Source: Streptomyces composti
GTDB taxonomy: Bacteria > Actinomycetota > Actinomycetes > Streptomycetales > Streptomycetaceae
Assembly (NCBI RefSeq): GCF_012034205.1
Contig: NZ_JAATEM010000006.1
Span: 62,001 to 126,000 of the forward strand
Direction of reading: 5' to 3'
Length of the DNA stretch: 64,000 nt
Below the pieces are notes generated by a model. It saw only the letters and a program-made list of their open reading frames with translations, was not told the origin of the DNA and did no database searches. The translations under genes were made by a program, and so were the position numbers. Shown one piece after another: positions 46,287 through 54,659 of the stretch (within the stretch, counting starts at the first letter, position 1; every line of letters starts with the position of its first letter).

Positions 46287-46637
46287 CGCGGGTCTCCTTC
46301 GCATCCGACCGGTACCGGATCGGGCTGCCGGTCGGCAGCACGCTCCATGCTGCGGCGCGCGCCGCGGTGCTGCGCGCTGACCAGTGCGGACGGGTGGCGG
46401 GGTGCCCCGGGTGGGCTAGTCAGGGGCGGCGCAGAAGGGCTCGGCCCGCTGCGGAGCGCGGCATGGTTCGTGCCCGCCCGTCCTTTCGGCCGGCCTGCTC
46501 GGGCAGGTGCCTTGAGCGGGTGCCCCTTCACTCACACTCGGTGGAACGTGCGCTGCCTGCCTGAGTACAGTCTGAGCGGCATCTGGTTCCTGGGCCTCAG
46601 AAGCCCGAGGTGTCAGAAGCCCGAGGTGGGGGTAAGA
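46287..46637. other. 351-bp divergent intergenic region
   Basis: Lies between the betaine aldehyde dehydrogenase gene and the EACC1 gene and must hold both promoters. The only clear structure is an exact 16-base tandem duplication at 46597-46628. No coding potential was recognised. Confidence 0.6.
46597..46628 (+). repeat. Exact 16-base tandem duplication in front of the EACC1 gene
   Basis: TCAGAAGCCCGAGGTG occurs twice back to back, ending ten bases before the EACC1 start codon. Each unit holds a GAGGTG that could pair with 16S rRNA, so the duplication gives two candidate ribosome binding sites in the leader. Confidence 0.7.
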
Positions 46638-47078
46638 ATGCGCATTCGCATTGAAGTCGGAGACGAGCTCCGGAATCAGGACGCAGCGCGATTGACGGAA
46701 GCCTTGGCGCGGTGGCTCGAACAGGATCGCTCAGTGGGGCCGCGCGTGAGAATCAGCCGGATCCGCCCGCAAGCATCCGACGGCACGATGTCCGGCGACC
46801 TGGTCGACTGGCTCGGGCTGGTGCTGAACAGCGGATTCTCCATCACGTCGCTGGTGTACTCGCACCTGGCCTTCCGGGCCTCGCTGCCGCCCCGCGTGCG
46901 GTCGGCCACGCGTCTGGTGATCGAACACGACGGCTCTCGACTGGAGATCGAGTCGGGTTCCGCCGAGGAGGTGGCTCAGCTCGTGCGGCTGGTCGGCGGC
47001 AACGGACTCCTCACCCACCCGGCACCGGAACCAGCGGCAGGCACCGTCCGGGACGACGGAGCAGACGGTGCTTCCTGA
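46638..47078 (+). CDS. Effector-associated constant component 1 (EACC1)-like protein
   Basis: 146 residues. The N-terminus reads MRIRIEVGDE, followed by helix LTEALARWLEQDR, a hydrophobic stretch LVDWLGLVLNSGFSITSLVYSHLAF and a beta strand TRLVIEHDG. This pattern matches the EACC1 family described as the constant partner of diverse effectors (caspases, trypsin-like proteases) in bacterial conflict systems. ATG at 46638 has GAGGTGGGGG upstream. The stop lies 11 bases inside the caspase-like gene, so the two are co-translated. Function within the system is unproven; a sensor or adaptor role is likely. Confidence 0.78.
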   Translation: MRIRIEVGDELRNQDAARLTEALARWLEQDRSVGPRVRISRIRPQASDGTMSGDLVDWLGLVLNSGFSITSLVYSHLAFRASLPPRVRSATRLVIEHDGSRLEIESGSAEEVAQLVRLVGGNGLLTHPAPEPAAGTVRDDGADGAS

Positions 47079-48426
47079 CCCTCGAAGGACCCGGGCCGTA
47101 CTCATCGGCATAGACGTCTACGCCGGGATGCCCTCGATGCCCGCGGCCGCGTCCGGAGCCCGACGGCTTTCCCGTCTGCTGCGCGACGTCTGGAACCTTC
47201 CCGGCAGGCATGTCGCGGTGCTGGATGCAGCAGCATCCGGGCACGACATTCTGAGCACGGTACGGGACGCCGCGCTGGCGGCCGAGGACACCCTCCTCGT
47301 GTATTTCGCCGGACACGGACTACGCGATCTGGACGGCGAGAGCCTGTACCTGTGCCTCACTGCCGCCGACGAGGACTACCCGCAGGTCGGCACGCTGCCC
47401 TACCGGGACCTGCGCCGGGTCATCCGCCAGGCCGGCAGCAACGCGCGCTACCGGTTGACCGTCCTGGACTGCTGCTACAGCGGTCTGGCGGGCGCGATGA
47501 GCGCACCTGGTCCGGTCACGCGCGACGAACTGGCCCTCGCGCTGGACGAGGATCCGGCCCGGGACAGTGACCGCACCGAGGTGTACGGGGACGTGGTACT
47601 CACGTCCGCACCACATGACAGGCAGTCCTACGCACCGCCGGGAGCTGATTCTCCGGAAGCCACCGGAGAACTGATCGGCATTCTTCAGAACGGCATTCCC
47701 GGCCTGGGGCCCGAACTGAGTGTGAGCAGCGCATGGCAGCGGGTGCGCCGACGGCTCGTCCTGAGAGGGAGACCTGAACCTCAGCTGTTCGCCCAGAACA
47801 GCGCGGCCGATGTGCTCGGCTTTCCGAACCGTGCGACTGCCGTCGCACCGTCCACCCGGGCCGGCGAGACATTCCGGCTTCCCTCCGGGGAGTCACCACC
47901 GCTCTCCGACCCCGACCGCACAGCAACGGACGTTGCAGGTACGACGTTCGTCGTTCCGGACAGCGCACCCGAGGCGGAGTGGCAGCCGACACCGGTCGGC
48001 CGGTGGCGGCCCGAGGAGGAAACTCCCTATCCCGGCGATTCCTACTTCAAGCAACAGCTCTCCCACCTCTACGCGTTGGACAGGGCCTGGGCCGAGGTGA
48101 AGAAGGAGTTCAGGTCGGTCCGTCGACGCGTGCACGTGCCCGTTCATCTGCGCTCGCCCGCGAAGGTCGCGAGCTGGCTGCACGAATCCACCGGTGATGC
48201 CCGCTGGCTGGTCATCGCCGAATCCGTCAAGGTACTCGAGGACCGCAGGAGCGGATACACGCGCACGGGCGTCACCGACCCCTACGCGAGCCAGGTTCCA
48301 GGCGGAAACCATCCGCCCGACTGGCAGCTGACCGCCGAGATCGTGGACACCTACTGCCGTAAGGTGGAGCAACTGTGCGACGACATCAACAGGCTGATGG
48401 ACCTCCACACCGGCGCGCAGGACTAG
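47068..48426 (+). CDS. Caspase-like peptidase (C14 family) effector
   Basis: 452 residues. The caspase domain covers about 1-225: RAVLIGIDVYAGMPSMPAA at the start, catalytic His in VYFAGHGL and catalytic Cys in VLDCCYSG. A Pro/Ser/Thr-rich linker leads to a C-terminal helical region (SYFKQQLSHLYALDRAWAEVKKEF...DTYCRKVEQLCDDINRLM) that may bind a partner. The GTG at 47068 overlaps the EACC1 gene by 11 bases. In related systems the peptidase is thought to be unleashed on infection or damage and to kill the cell. That role is inferred from family and context. Confidence 0.88.
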   Translation: MLPDPRRTRAVLIGIDVYAGMPSMPAAASGARRLSRLLRDVWNLPGRHVAVLDAAASGHDILSTVRDAALAAEDTLLVYFAGHGLRDLDGESLYLCLTAADEDYPQVGTLPYRDLRRVIRQAGSNARYRLTVLDCCYSGLAGAMSAPGPVTRDELALALDEDPARDSDRTEVYGDVVLTSAPHDRQSYAPPGADSPEATGELIGILQNGIPGLGPELSVSSAWQRVRRRLVLRGRPEPQLFAQNSAADVLGFPNRATAVAPSTRAGETFRLPSGESPPLSDPDRTATDVAGTTFVVPDSAPEAEWQPTPVGRWRPEEETPYPGDSYFKQQLSHLYALDRAWAEVKKEFRSVRRRVHVPVHLRSPAKVASWLHESTGDARWLVIAESVKVLEDRRSGYTRTGVTDPYASQVPGGNHPPDWQLTAEIVDTYCRKVEQLCDDINRLMDLHTGAQD

Positions 48427-48487
48427 CCACATCTCGTTCCGCGGGTCGCTCAGCACGATGACCGACGGCGGACCGCTGCGAGCGGAG

Positions 48488-48982
48488 TCAGACCCTTGTG
48501 GTGGCCCGCGGTGTGCCGGACCCGCCTCTGGAGGCGGCAACGCTCCTGACGAGCATGACGAGGAGGAGCGCTGCCGCGGTCAGAGCCAGGGAGGCCGACG
48601 TCCAGTTGATCCAGACGTAGTCGGAATCGGCGGTGTACGAGGTTCCGTCCGCGCGGACGCAGTCGAAGCGGAGTGGCAGATAGGAGGAACGGTGGTGGGT
48701 CAGGCCCTGTTCCGTTGCCGCGTCGAAGCCTTCGAGACACGCTGGAGCGGGGAGAGAGGCGGCGCCGTCGCCGGCCTCCAGCTCTGACGCCAGGACGCCG
48801 AAGAAGCCCAGGCAGTAGACGGTGAGGAGGGACCACACGACTGCCGCCGTCGCCCTGCGCAGCAGGTGCTCGGGCCAGGGTTCCGGCCGACCGGGCAGCG
48901 CCATGGACAGGGTGCGGGTCAGAGCGATGAGCGCGCCGGCAGCACAGGTGAAGGACAGGCCCAAGCCCAGCAGGGTCAACAT
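48488..48982 (-). CDS. Hypothetical membrane protein
   Basis: 164 residues with three hydrophobic helices: about residues 2-22, 48-68 and 130-150. Between the second and third lies an about 60-residue external loop with two Cys (PACLEG and RFDCVRADG), probably a disulphide. No domain is recognised. ATG at 48982. It points towards the caspase gene and away from the phosphodiester glycosidase, and appears to be a single-gene unit. Confidence 0.7.
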   Translation of the reverse strand: MLTLLGLGLSFTCAAGALIALTRTLSMALPGRPEPWPEHLLRRATAAVVWSLLTVYCLGFFGVLASELEAGDGAASLPAPACLEGFDAATEQGLTHHRSSYLPLRFDCVRADGTSYTADSDYVWINWTSASLALTAAALLLVMLVRSVAASRGGSGTPRATTRV

Positions 48983-49066
48983 GTGCCTCCGGACGTACGG
49001 GTGGTGGGCGGTGGGGTCGGTGGGTGCGGTGGATCGCTGTGGGCGGTGGGCCGGAGGGTGACCGGG

Positions 49067-50698
49067 TCAGTGCCGGCGCGGAAGGATGACCAGGGCGTCG
49101 CCGACGGGGCGCTCTCCCGCCGCGTCGGACGGACTGTTGATCACCTGGTCCTTCACGACCATGGTCGTGGAGCCGCCTCCGTCGAGGTTGACGGCGTCGC
49201 GCAGGCCGAGGGACCGGGCGACCTCGGCGCTCTCCGTGATGCTCAGGCCGAGGGAATCCGTGCTGCGGCCGTCGGCGGTGATCAGGACGGTGCGGCCGGC
49301 GGCGTCGACACCGGCGAGGGTGCGTGGATTGCGCTTGTGGACCCAGCCGTAGTACCAGCTGGGGTCGCCGGGGTGCACCATGCCGTCGGTGGCCGGGGTG
49401 ACGTGGAGCCGTCCGTCGCGGACCAGTTCGGGACCGCCGTTGACGATGTCCGTCCGGGGAGACGGGGTCACGCGGTGGCCGCGGTCGTCGCGCAAGGCCG
49501 TCTCGATGCGCAGGCGCTCGCCGGGCCGGGCCAGCGCCGTCAGATCGGCCGCATACCGGCCGGTGGCCTGGACGGAGCTGCCGCCGGGCGGGAGGGGGCC
49601 GCCGCGCGGGGTGCGCAGCTCCACGACCCGGCCCCGTTCGTCCAGGACGGCTTCCGTGCCCGGCCCCTGCGGGGTGCTCGCTCCGAAGTCCGCCGTGAAG
49701 GCGACGAGTTGGTCGGGGTTGGTGCAGGTCACGTCGTGCAGAGGCAGGGCGGTGGGGGTGTCGCCCTCGCTGCCACCGCAGTTCCTGATCAGGCCCGGTA
49801 CCCGGTTGATGCCGTGCAGGGCGAGGGAGGTCTTTCCGGCGGTGACTCGTCCCTGCCAGGTGAGGCGGGTGACCTGGTTTCGCTTGCCGTTGTCGTGGAC
49901 GACGAGGGCGGGGCGCCCGCTCACCGGTTCGCTCAGCAGACGCCCGTCATACACGCCGACACCTGCCGGGTCCCCGGGCGCGCCGGCGCGGGGGTCGAGG
50001 ACGAAGAAGCCCGCGTTCACCGCGGCGACGGCGTCGGCGCCTGCGGCCAGCGCGCTGGTGGTCTCGCGCTGCTCGAGGTCGGGGCCGTAGGTGGCGTCCA
50101 GGCTTCCGCGGAAGGTGCGCGGGTCGATGGTGAGGACGTCGATGCGCCACGGTCCGCGGTCGGTGCGTGCGCCGTCCCAGCCGGTGTGGACGACCGAACC
50201 GGAGTGTCCGGCAGCCAGCAGCCGGGCCCGTTCGGCCGTCGCGGCGGACTGGGAGCCGAAGGTGCCGATGCGCACCCGCCAGCCGAGCGTGCCGCCCGCG
50301 TAGTCCGCGGTGCGCGGGGTCGTCACCGGCTCGGTGCGGGCCTGGAATCCGTCCCGTCGCAGATCGGCGACGAGTTCCTCGGCACTGGCCCGGTCCTTGA
50401 GGGTGGAGGGCGGTGCGTCGGGATCGGGTGAGGTGTCGCCGCCGGGAATGGTTGCCTCGACCGTCCAGTGGAGAGCGGGGTCCTGGGCACCGCGCACGAT
50501 GCGGGTGAGGGTCACGCCGGGCTGCAGGGTGTGCGTGGTGCGGGTCTCGGTGAGGCCTGGTGGGCCGAGGGGCAGGGTGCGGGCGATGCCGCCGCCGGGC
50601 CGGTGGTCGGACGACGCCTGGACGGGTGGGACCGTGGTCACCGCCAGGACGACGCCGAGGGCGGCCGCCGCTCCGCAGAGCCTTCTCCTCACCTGCAC
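49067..50698 (-). CDS. Secreted phosphodiester glycosidase (NAGPA-like) with SPOR-like domain
   Basis: 543 residues. Signal peptide MQVRRRLCGAAAALGVVLAV...VQASS. A SPOR-like segment occupies about 95-165 (LVADLRRDGFQARTEPV...WRVRIGTFGSQSAATAERARLL). The C-terminal half is the phosphodiester-glycosidase (DUF2233/NAGPA) domain with AVNAGFFV, DIVNGGPELVRDG and the end motif AVNLDGGGSTTMVVKDQVINSPSD. Members remove sugar-1-phosphodiester caps or act on wall polymers. GTG start at 50698. Extracellular. The pairing of SPOR with NAGPA suggests peptidoglycan or teichoic acid association. Confidence 0.9.
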   Translation of the reverse strand: MQVRRRLCGAAAALGVVLAVTTVPPVQASSDHRPGGGIARTLPLGPPGLTETRTTHTLQPGVTLTRIVRGAQDPALHWTVEATIPGGDTSPDPDAPPSTLKDRASAEELVADLRRDGFQARTEPVTTPRTADYAGGTLGWRVRIGTFGSQSAATAERARLLAAGHSGSVVHTGWDGARTDRGPWRIDVLTIDPRTFRGSLDATYGPDLEQRETTSALAAGADAVAAVNAGFFVLDPRAGAPGDPAGVGVYDGRLLSEPVSGRPALVVHDNGKRNQVTRLTWQGRVTAGKTSLALHGINRVPGLIRNCGGSEGDTPTALPLHDVTCTNPDQLVAFTADFGASTPQGPGTEAVLDERGRVVELRTPRGGPLPPGGSSVQATGRYAADLTALARPGERLRIETALRDDRGHRVTPSPRTDIVNGGPELVRDGRLHVTPATDGMVHPGDPSWYYGWVHKRNPRTLAGVDAAGRTVLITADGRSTDSLGLSITESAEVARSLGLRDAVNLDGGGSTTMVVKDQVINSPSDAAGERPVGDALVILPRRH

Positions 50699-51029
50699 CG
50701 ACCTCCCGCTGCCTTCGCGCCTGCCGGCGTCGCCCGTCTCCGGAGCACCTCTGGTGCCAGGCCCCGAGCGAAGCCCTCTGGTGGTGACGTGCGTCGCTTT
50801 CGTGTGCCCTCGTCACCCGCGCGCCTCGCATCGACGACGGCACGAGCGGTCACTTGAGCACGTCGGACCAGTATCGGCCCGTCGCACGGCGCGTCAAGAA
50901 GGTTGACCCGAGCAACAGTTGCGCGGCACTCGCGCCGCGTACGGTCCGGTACGCCCGCTGCCGTCCGATCCCGCTCGCCTTCCCCAAGGCCGAGCCGGAG
51001 GCCGATGTCGCAGGCAGGGGGCGTTGTCA
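50699..51029. other. 331-bp divergent intergenic region
   Basis: Separates the secreted phosphodiester glycosidase from the SWIM-led operon. A TTGACC at 50903-50908 is a possible -35 element for the operon, but no matching -10 was clear. No gene-like sequence was recognised. Confidence 0.5.
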
Positions 51030-51611
51030 GTGGTCACCGATAGATTCATCTCCGTCCCGCCGGGTCTCGGCGAGGACTCCCCTTTCGTATGCATGGGAGA
51101 TGGTGCGTTGTCGCTCTGGGAGAGGTCGAGCACGGCGCGGGTGATGCCGTCCGCGCGGCCGCGGAAGCTGGCCAAGGTGCCGTTCGTCGAGTTGGCCGAC
51201 GGGCGGTTGCAGGGTGTGGTGTCCAGTGGGTCGGACGCCCGGCGTGTGTACGTCTCGTCGGTGGAGGCGGGTTCGTACGCGTTCACGTGCAGCACCAACA
51301 ACAACCGCCCCTGCGGCGGGGGGCGGGGCTGGTTCTGCAACCACATACGCGCGCTGATCGGTGAGGCCGTGCTGCAGTACGGCCTCGAGCGGGTGACCCG
51401 GTATCTGAAGGTCGAGGACCCCGCCGACGCACCCGACGTCCATTCCCTCACCTCGGCCATGGCCGGCACCAGGCCGGCCCAGGGGGACCGTTCGACGGCG
51501 GCCCAGGTGTTCAGCCGCTTCCTGCGGCACCTGGCCTACCTCGAACTCGACCCGTCGACCGCTCCGGTGCCGGAGATGCAGTGGTTCCCGACGACGAGGG
51601 CGGTGGCCTGA
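51030..51611 (+). CDS. SWIM zinc-finger protein
   Basis: 193 residues. The SWIM motif CxCx(n)CxH-like cluster lies near residues 88-110 as FTCSTNNNRPCGGGRGWFCNHIRALI. The rest is helical with no other domain. GTG 51030 has a GGGGG stretch eight bases upstream; the open frame further upstream lacks coding character. First gene of a tightly packed five-gene operon; its stop TGA shares one base with the next ATG (TGATG). SWIM fingers bind nucleic acids or proteins, so it may be the recognition subunit of the system. Confidence 0.82.
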   Translation: MVTDRFISVPPGLGEDSPFVCMGDGALSLWERSSTARVMPSARPRKLAKVPFVELADGRLQGVVSSGSDARRVYVSSVEAGSYAFTCSTNNNRPCGGGRGWFCNHIRALIGEAVLQYGLERVTRYLKVEDPADAPDVHSLTSAMAGTRPAQGDRSTAAQVFSRFLRHLAYLELDPSTAPVPEMQWFPTTRAVA

Positions 51612-53038
51612 TGCGAGTCGATCTGCTGGGCGATGCCATCGACGGGCTCGACGAGGCGCTGACGGCCGTGGACGGGTTCGACGACGTGCTCGTGGGCGGT
51701 CTGCTGCGGCCGCAGCCCGGACAGTCCGACGGACTGATGGGGCTGGCCGAGGCGGTCGCCGGGACGCCGCTCGCCTCACGGGTGGCCGAGGCGGCGGAGA
51801 AGACGGCGGCCGGGGCGGCCGGTGAGGATCACTTCGTCGCACTGGCCGCCGCGCGCACCGCGCTGCTGGGCTCGGTGCACGATGCGCTGGCCGCGCGCGT
51901 CGAGGAGGTCGTGGACCGGCCTCGGGCGGAGGAGAGCGCGGGCGAGGCGGCGCCGGGGGGCGTCGGCGACGCGGGGCGGGGTGAGGAGACACAGGCTTCC
52001 AACCTCGGCGCGGCAGCGCGGAGTTGGCTGAGTGATCTGGCTCGGGCGGGCTGGCAGGGCATCGATCACGACCTGGTCGCCGAAGCGGCGCCGGTCGTCT
52101 CCGCGATGCTGCCCGATCCGGCGCTGCGCCGTCTGGCGACGCTGCTGGACGGGTTCGCCGGTGAACTCGCCGCCTGCTGTCCCGGCGCCGGCCTGGAGCG
52201 GATACCGGTGCGCCGGTGGGCCGACCTGTGGTCGCGGGCGATGCTGCTGACGGTTCCGGGCGCCGGGTCCGCCAGTGCCGGCAGAGGCGAGGCGACGGGG
52301 CGGCTGCTGCCGCTGGGGGTGGACGTGCAGGAGCACGCCACCGCCGTACAGGCCCAGGTGCACGGGGTGTTCGAGCCGGCGGACGGTGGTACGCCCCGGC
52401 TGGTGCGGGCGAGTGTGTCGGCGCCGAAGCCGGACACGGTCGTGGGTGCGGGGCTGTGGCAGGTGCTCCGGCCGCACATGTCGCTGCTCACCGCGGTGAG
52501 CGAGGAGCGGGTCATGGCGCTGGACGCCATGCCGCTCACCGCGGAGGGCGATCTGATCTGGGACGACGGCCGGGCCCGGATGGGTGACTCCGCCGAGGTG
52601 TTCACCACGGCGCGGGTCGCGCTGCCCACCGCCGCCGCGTTCCCCACGGCTCCTCTGGACCGGCATCCGGCCCGGCTCGCCGTGCCGGTCCTGCTGGAGG
52701 GGTACGCCGTGGAGGAGGGCGACGACGGGGCCGTCGCCTTCGAGATCGCCGGGCAGCGGCTGGCCGTCGACGCCGAGCGTGCGCCGACCGCCGGTCCGCT
52801 CACGGCGGAGGCGGTCGCCTCGTCCGCTGCCTGCATCGGGCTGCTGCGCTGGGACGCCGGTGAGTTCCTGCTTCAGCCGCTCGCCGTGGAGCGGACGGTG
52901 GGGAAGAAGTCCGTGGCCGTGCACGCCGGGGCGTGGGCCGGGGGTACGAGCGACAAGGCCGGGGTGCGGGCCGAGAAGGCGGCGACCGACGCCGTGAAGG
53001 TGCTGCGCGAGCGAGCAGGAAAGCTGCTGCGGAAATGA
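51611..53038 (+). CDS. Unknown protein of the MoxR/VWA-type operon
   Basis: 475 residues, Ala/Gly-rich, soluble. A helical N-terminal half (AEAAEKTAAGAAG..., LSDLARAGWQGIDHDLVAEAAPVVSAML) is followed by a beta-rich half with repeated short strands (LVRASVSAPKPDTVVGAGLW, RLAVPVLLEGYAVEEGDDG). No recognised motif. It is coupled to both neighbours: one-base overlap with the SWIM gene and ATGA with the VWA gene. Its conserved place in such operons, as I recall, suggests a structural subunit. Function not assigned. Confidence 0.8.
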   Translation: MRVDLLGDAIDGLDEALTAVDGFDDVLVGGLLRPQPGQSDGLMGLAEAVAGTPLASRVAEAAEKTAAGAAGEDHFVALAAARTALLGSVHDALAARVEEVVDRPRAEESAGEAAPGGVGDAGRGEETQASNLGAAARSWLSDLARAGWQGIDHDLVAEAAPVVSAMLPDPALRRLATLLDGFAGELAACCPGAGLERIPVRRWADLWSRAMLLTVPGAGSASAGRGEATGRLLPLGVDVQEHATAVQAQVHGVFEPADGGTPRLVRASVSAPKPDTVVGAGLWQVLRPHMSLLTAVSEERVMALDAMPLTAEGDLIWDDGRARMGDSAEVFTTARVALPTAAAFPTAPLDRHPARLAVPVLLEGYAVEEGDDGAVAFEIAGQRLAVDAERAPTAGPLTAEAVASSAACIGLLRWDAGEFLLQPLAVERTVGKKSVAVHAGAWAGGTSDKAGVRAEKAATDAVKVLRERAGKLLRK

Positions 53039-54474
53039 ACGAGACGGAGCACATGACGGAGCGGGCTCCCGTGCCCGACCCGAACGACAACCGGCGTCAG
53101 GTGCTGTACTGGCGGCTCCTTGCGCGTCTGTTCGACCCCGAGGAGCAGGCGGCTCTCGAATCGGCGAGCCTCGCCGTGGTGGAGGACATCGGGCTGCCGG
53201 CCGCCCTGCTGGACCCGGGGGCGTCCGTGGACTCCGTGGTGCAGCGGCATCCGGAGCTGGCCGCGGAGTTCGAGGGGCTGATGACGCCCGAGCCCGAGGA
53301 GGACGGCCGGCGTGACCGGGCCGCGGAGGTGCGGCGCGCGGCGCTCGCGTCGAAGGTGCTGCTGAATGTCTTCGCCTCCCCGCCCGGCACGGTGACCGCC
53401 GGGCAGCTGGCGCGTTGGCAGTCCGACGCGGGCTGGCTGGAGCGGGCCCTGGGCTGCCGGCCCGGCGAACTGCGCGGAGGACGCGGCGGCCAGGGCGATG
53501 CGACCGGTACGGGGGCGGGCGGCGGCGTCAGCCCCACCGGTACCGGTTCCGGGGCGCCCACACCCGATCTGAGCCGGCTCATCCCGGAGATCGGTCCCGA
53601 ACTCGGCTCGATCGAGGCGGGCCTGGTGCAGAGGATGCGGCTGCGCGAGGTGCTGGCCGACCCGCGGCTGGCGTCCCGGCTGACCCCGAGCATGTCGCTG
53701 ATCGAGCAGCTGCTGCGCGACAAGGACAACCTGTCGGGCGTCGCGCTGGCCAACGCGAAGGCGCTGATCCGCCGTTACGTCGACCAGGTCGCCGAGGTGC
53801 TGCGCACCCAGGTGGAGAAGGCGTCGGTCGGTGAGATCGACCGTTCGGTGCCGCCCAAGCGGGTGTTCCGCAACCTCGACCTGGACCGCACCATCTGGAA
53901 GAACCTCACCAACTGGGACCCGGAGGAGGAGCGGCTCTACGTCGACCGCCTCTACTACCGGCACACCAGCCGCAAGACGACACCCCAGCGGCTGATCGTG
54001 GTCGTGGACCAATCGGGCTCGATGGTCGACTCGATGGTCAACTGCACCATCCTGGCGTCCATCTTCGCCGGGCTGCCGAAGGTCGAGGTCCATCTGATCG
54101 CGTACGACACGCAGGCGCTGGACCTCACGCCCTGGGCGCACGATCCGTTCGAGACGCTGCTGCGCACCAAGCTCGGCGGCGGCACCGACGGCACCGTCGC
54201 CATGGCGCTCGCCCAGCCGAAGATCGCCGAGCCGCGCAACACCGTCGTGGTGTGGATCTCCGACTTCTACGAATGGCGCCACACCGAGCTGTTCGAGAGC
54301 ATGGCCGCGATACACCGCTCGGGGGCGAAGTTCATCCCGGTGGGCTCGGTGACCAGTTCCGGGCGCGGCAGCGTCAATCCGTGGTTCCGGGCGAAGTTCA
54401 ACAACCTCGGCACGCCGGTGATCTCGGGTCACATCAAGAAGCTCGTGCTCGAGCTCAAGGCGTTTCTCACCTGA
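53035..54474 (+). CDS. VWA-domain protein
   Basis: 479 residues. A helical N-terminal region (about 1-135), a Gly/Thr-rich flexible linker (about 145-180), a second helical part, and a C-terminal von Willebrand factor A domain with MIDAS motif VVVDQSGSMVDSM (about residues 322-334), the threonine-containing GGGTDGT and the acidic WISDFYE. This is the usual partner of a MoxR AAA+ ATPase, here encoded immediately downstream. Start at 53035 overlaps the previous stop (ATGA). Probably positions a substrate for remodelling by the ATPase. Confidence 0.9.
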   Translation: MNETEHMTERAPVPDPNDNRRQVLYWRLLARLFDPEEQAALESASLAVVEDIGLPAALLDPGASVDSVVQRHPELAAEFEGLMTPEPEEDGRRDRAAEVRRAALASKVLLNVFASPPGTVTAGQLARWQSDAGWLERALGCRPGELRGGRGGQGDATGTGAGGGVSPTGTGSGAPTPDLSRLIPEIGPELGSIEAGLVQRMRLREVLADPRLASRLTPSMSLIEQLLRDKDNLSGVALANAKALIRRYVDQVAEVLRTQVEKASVGEIDRSVPPKRVFRNLDLDRTIWKNLTNWDPEEERLYVDRLYYRHTSRKTTPQRLIVVVDQSGSMVDSMVNCTILASIFAGLPKVEVHLIAYDTQALDLTPWAHDPFETLLRTKLGGGTDGTVAMALAQPKIAEPRNTVVVWISDFYEWRHTELFESMAAIHRSGAKFIPVGSVTSSGRGSVNPWFRAKFNNLGTPVISGHIKKLVLELKAFLT

Positions 54475-54570
54475 CCGGCGAACGCCCGCCTCGCTCGTCC
54501 CGGGGCCCGCGTACTCCCCTGTCTCCGGTCGTTCTGATCGTTCCGGTCACTTCGACCCCATCGACCTCAT

Positions 54571-54606
54571 CGATCGCACTGATCGCACCGATCGCGCTGA
54601 TCGCTC
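54571..54606. repeat. Four imperfect 9-base tandem repeats in the gap before the MoxR gene
   Basis: CGATCGCAC, TGATCGCAC, CGATCGCGC and TGATCGCTC follow one another exactly. They lie in the 185-bp gap between the VWA and MoxR genes, the only sizeable gap in the operon. The T/C-rich stretch after them leads to the MoxR ribosome site. Could bind a regulator or affect message structure. Confidence 0.6.
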
Positions 54607-54659
54607 AACTCTTCGTCTTCTTCTGTGTCCTCGTTCTCGTAAGGAAAGGCTTCCCCTTC

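Noticed and set aside
54480..54659. Hydrophobic peptide (IAL-IAP-IAL-IAQ repeats) encoded in the VWA-MoxR gap, as an N-terminal extension of MoxR or a small membrane protein
   Set aside because: No ATG, GTG or TTG start exists in that frame between the VWA stop and the MoxR ATG.
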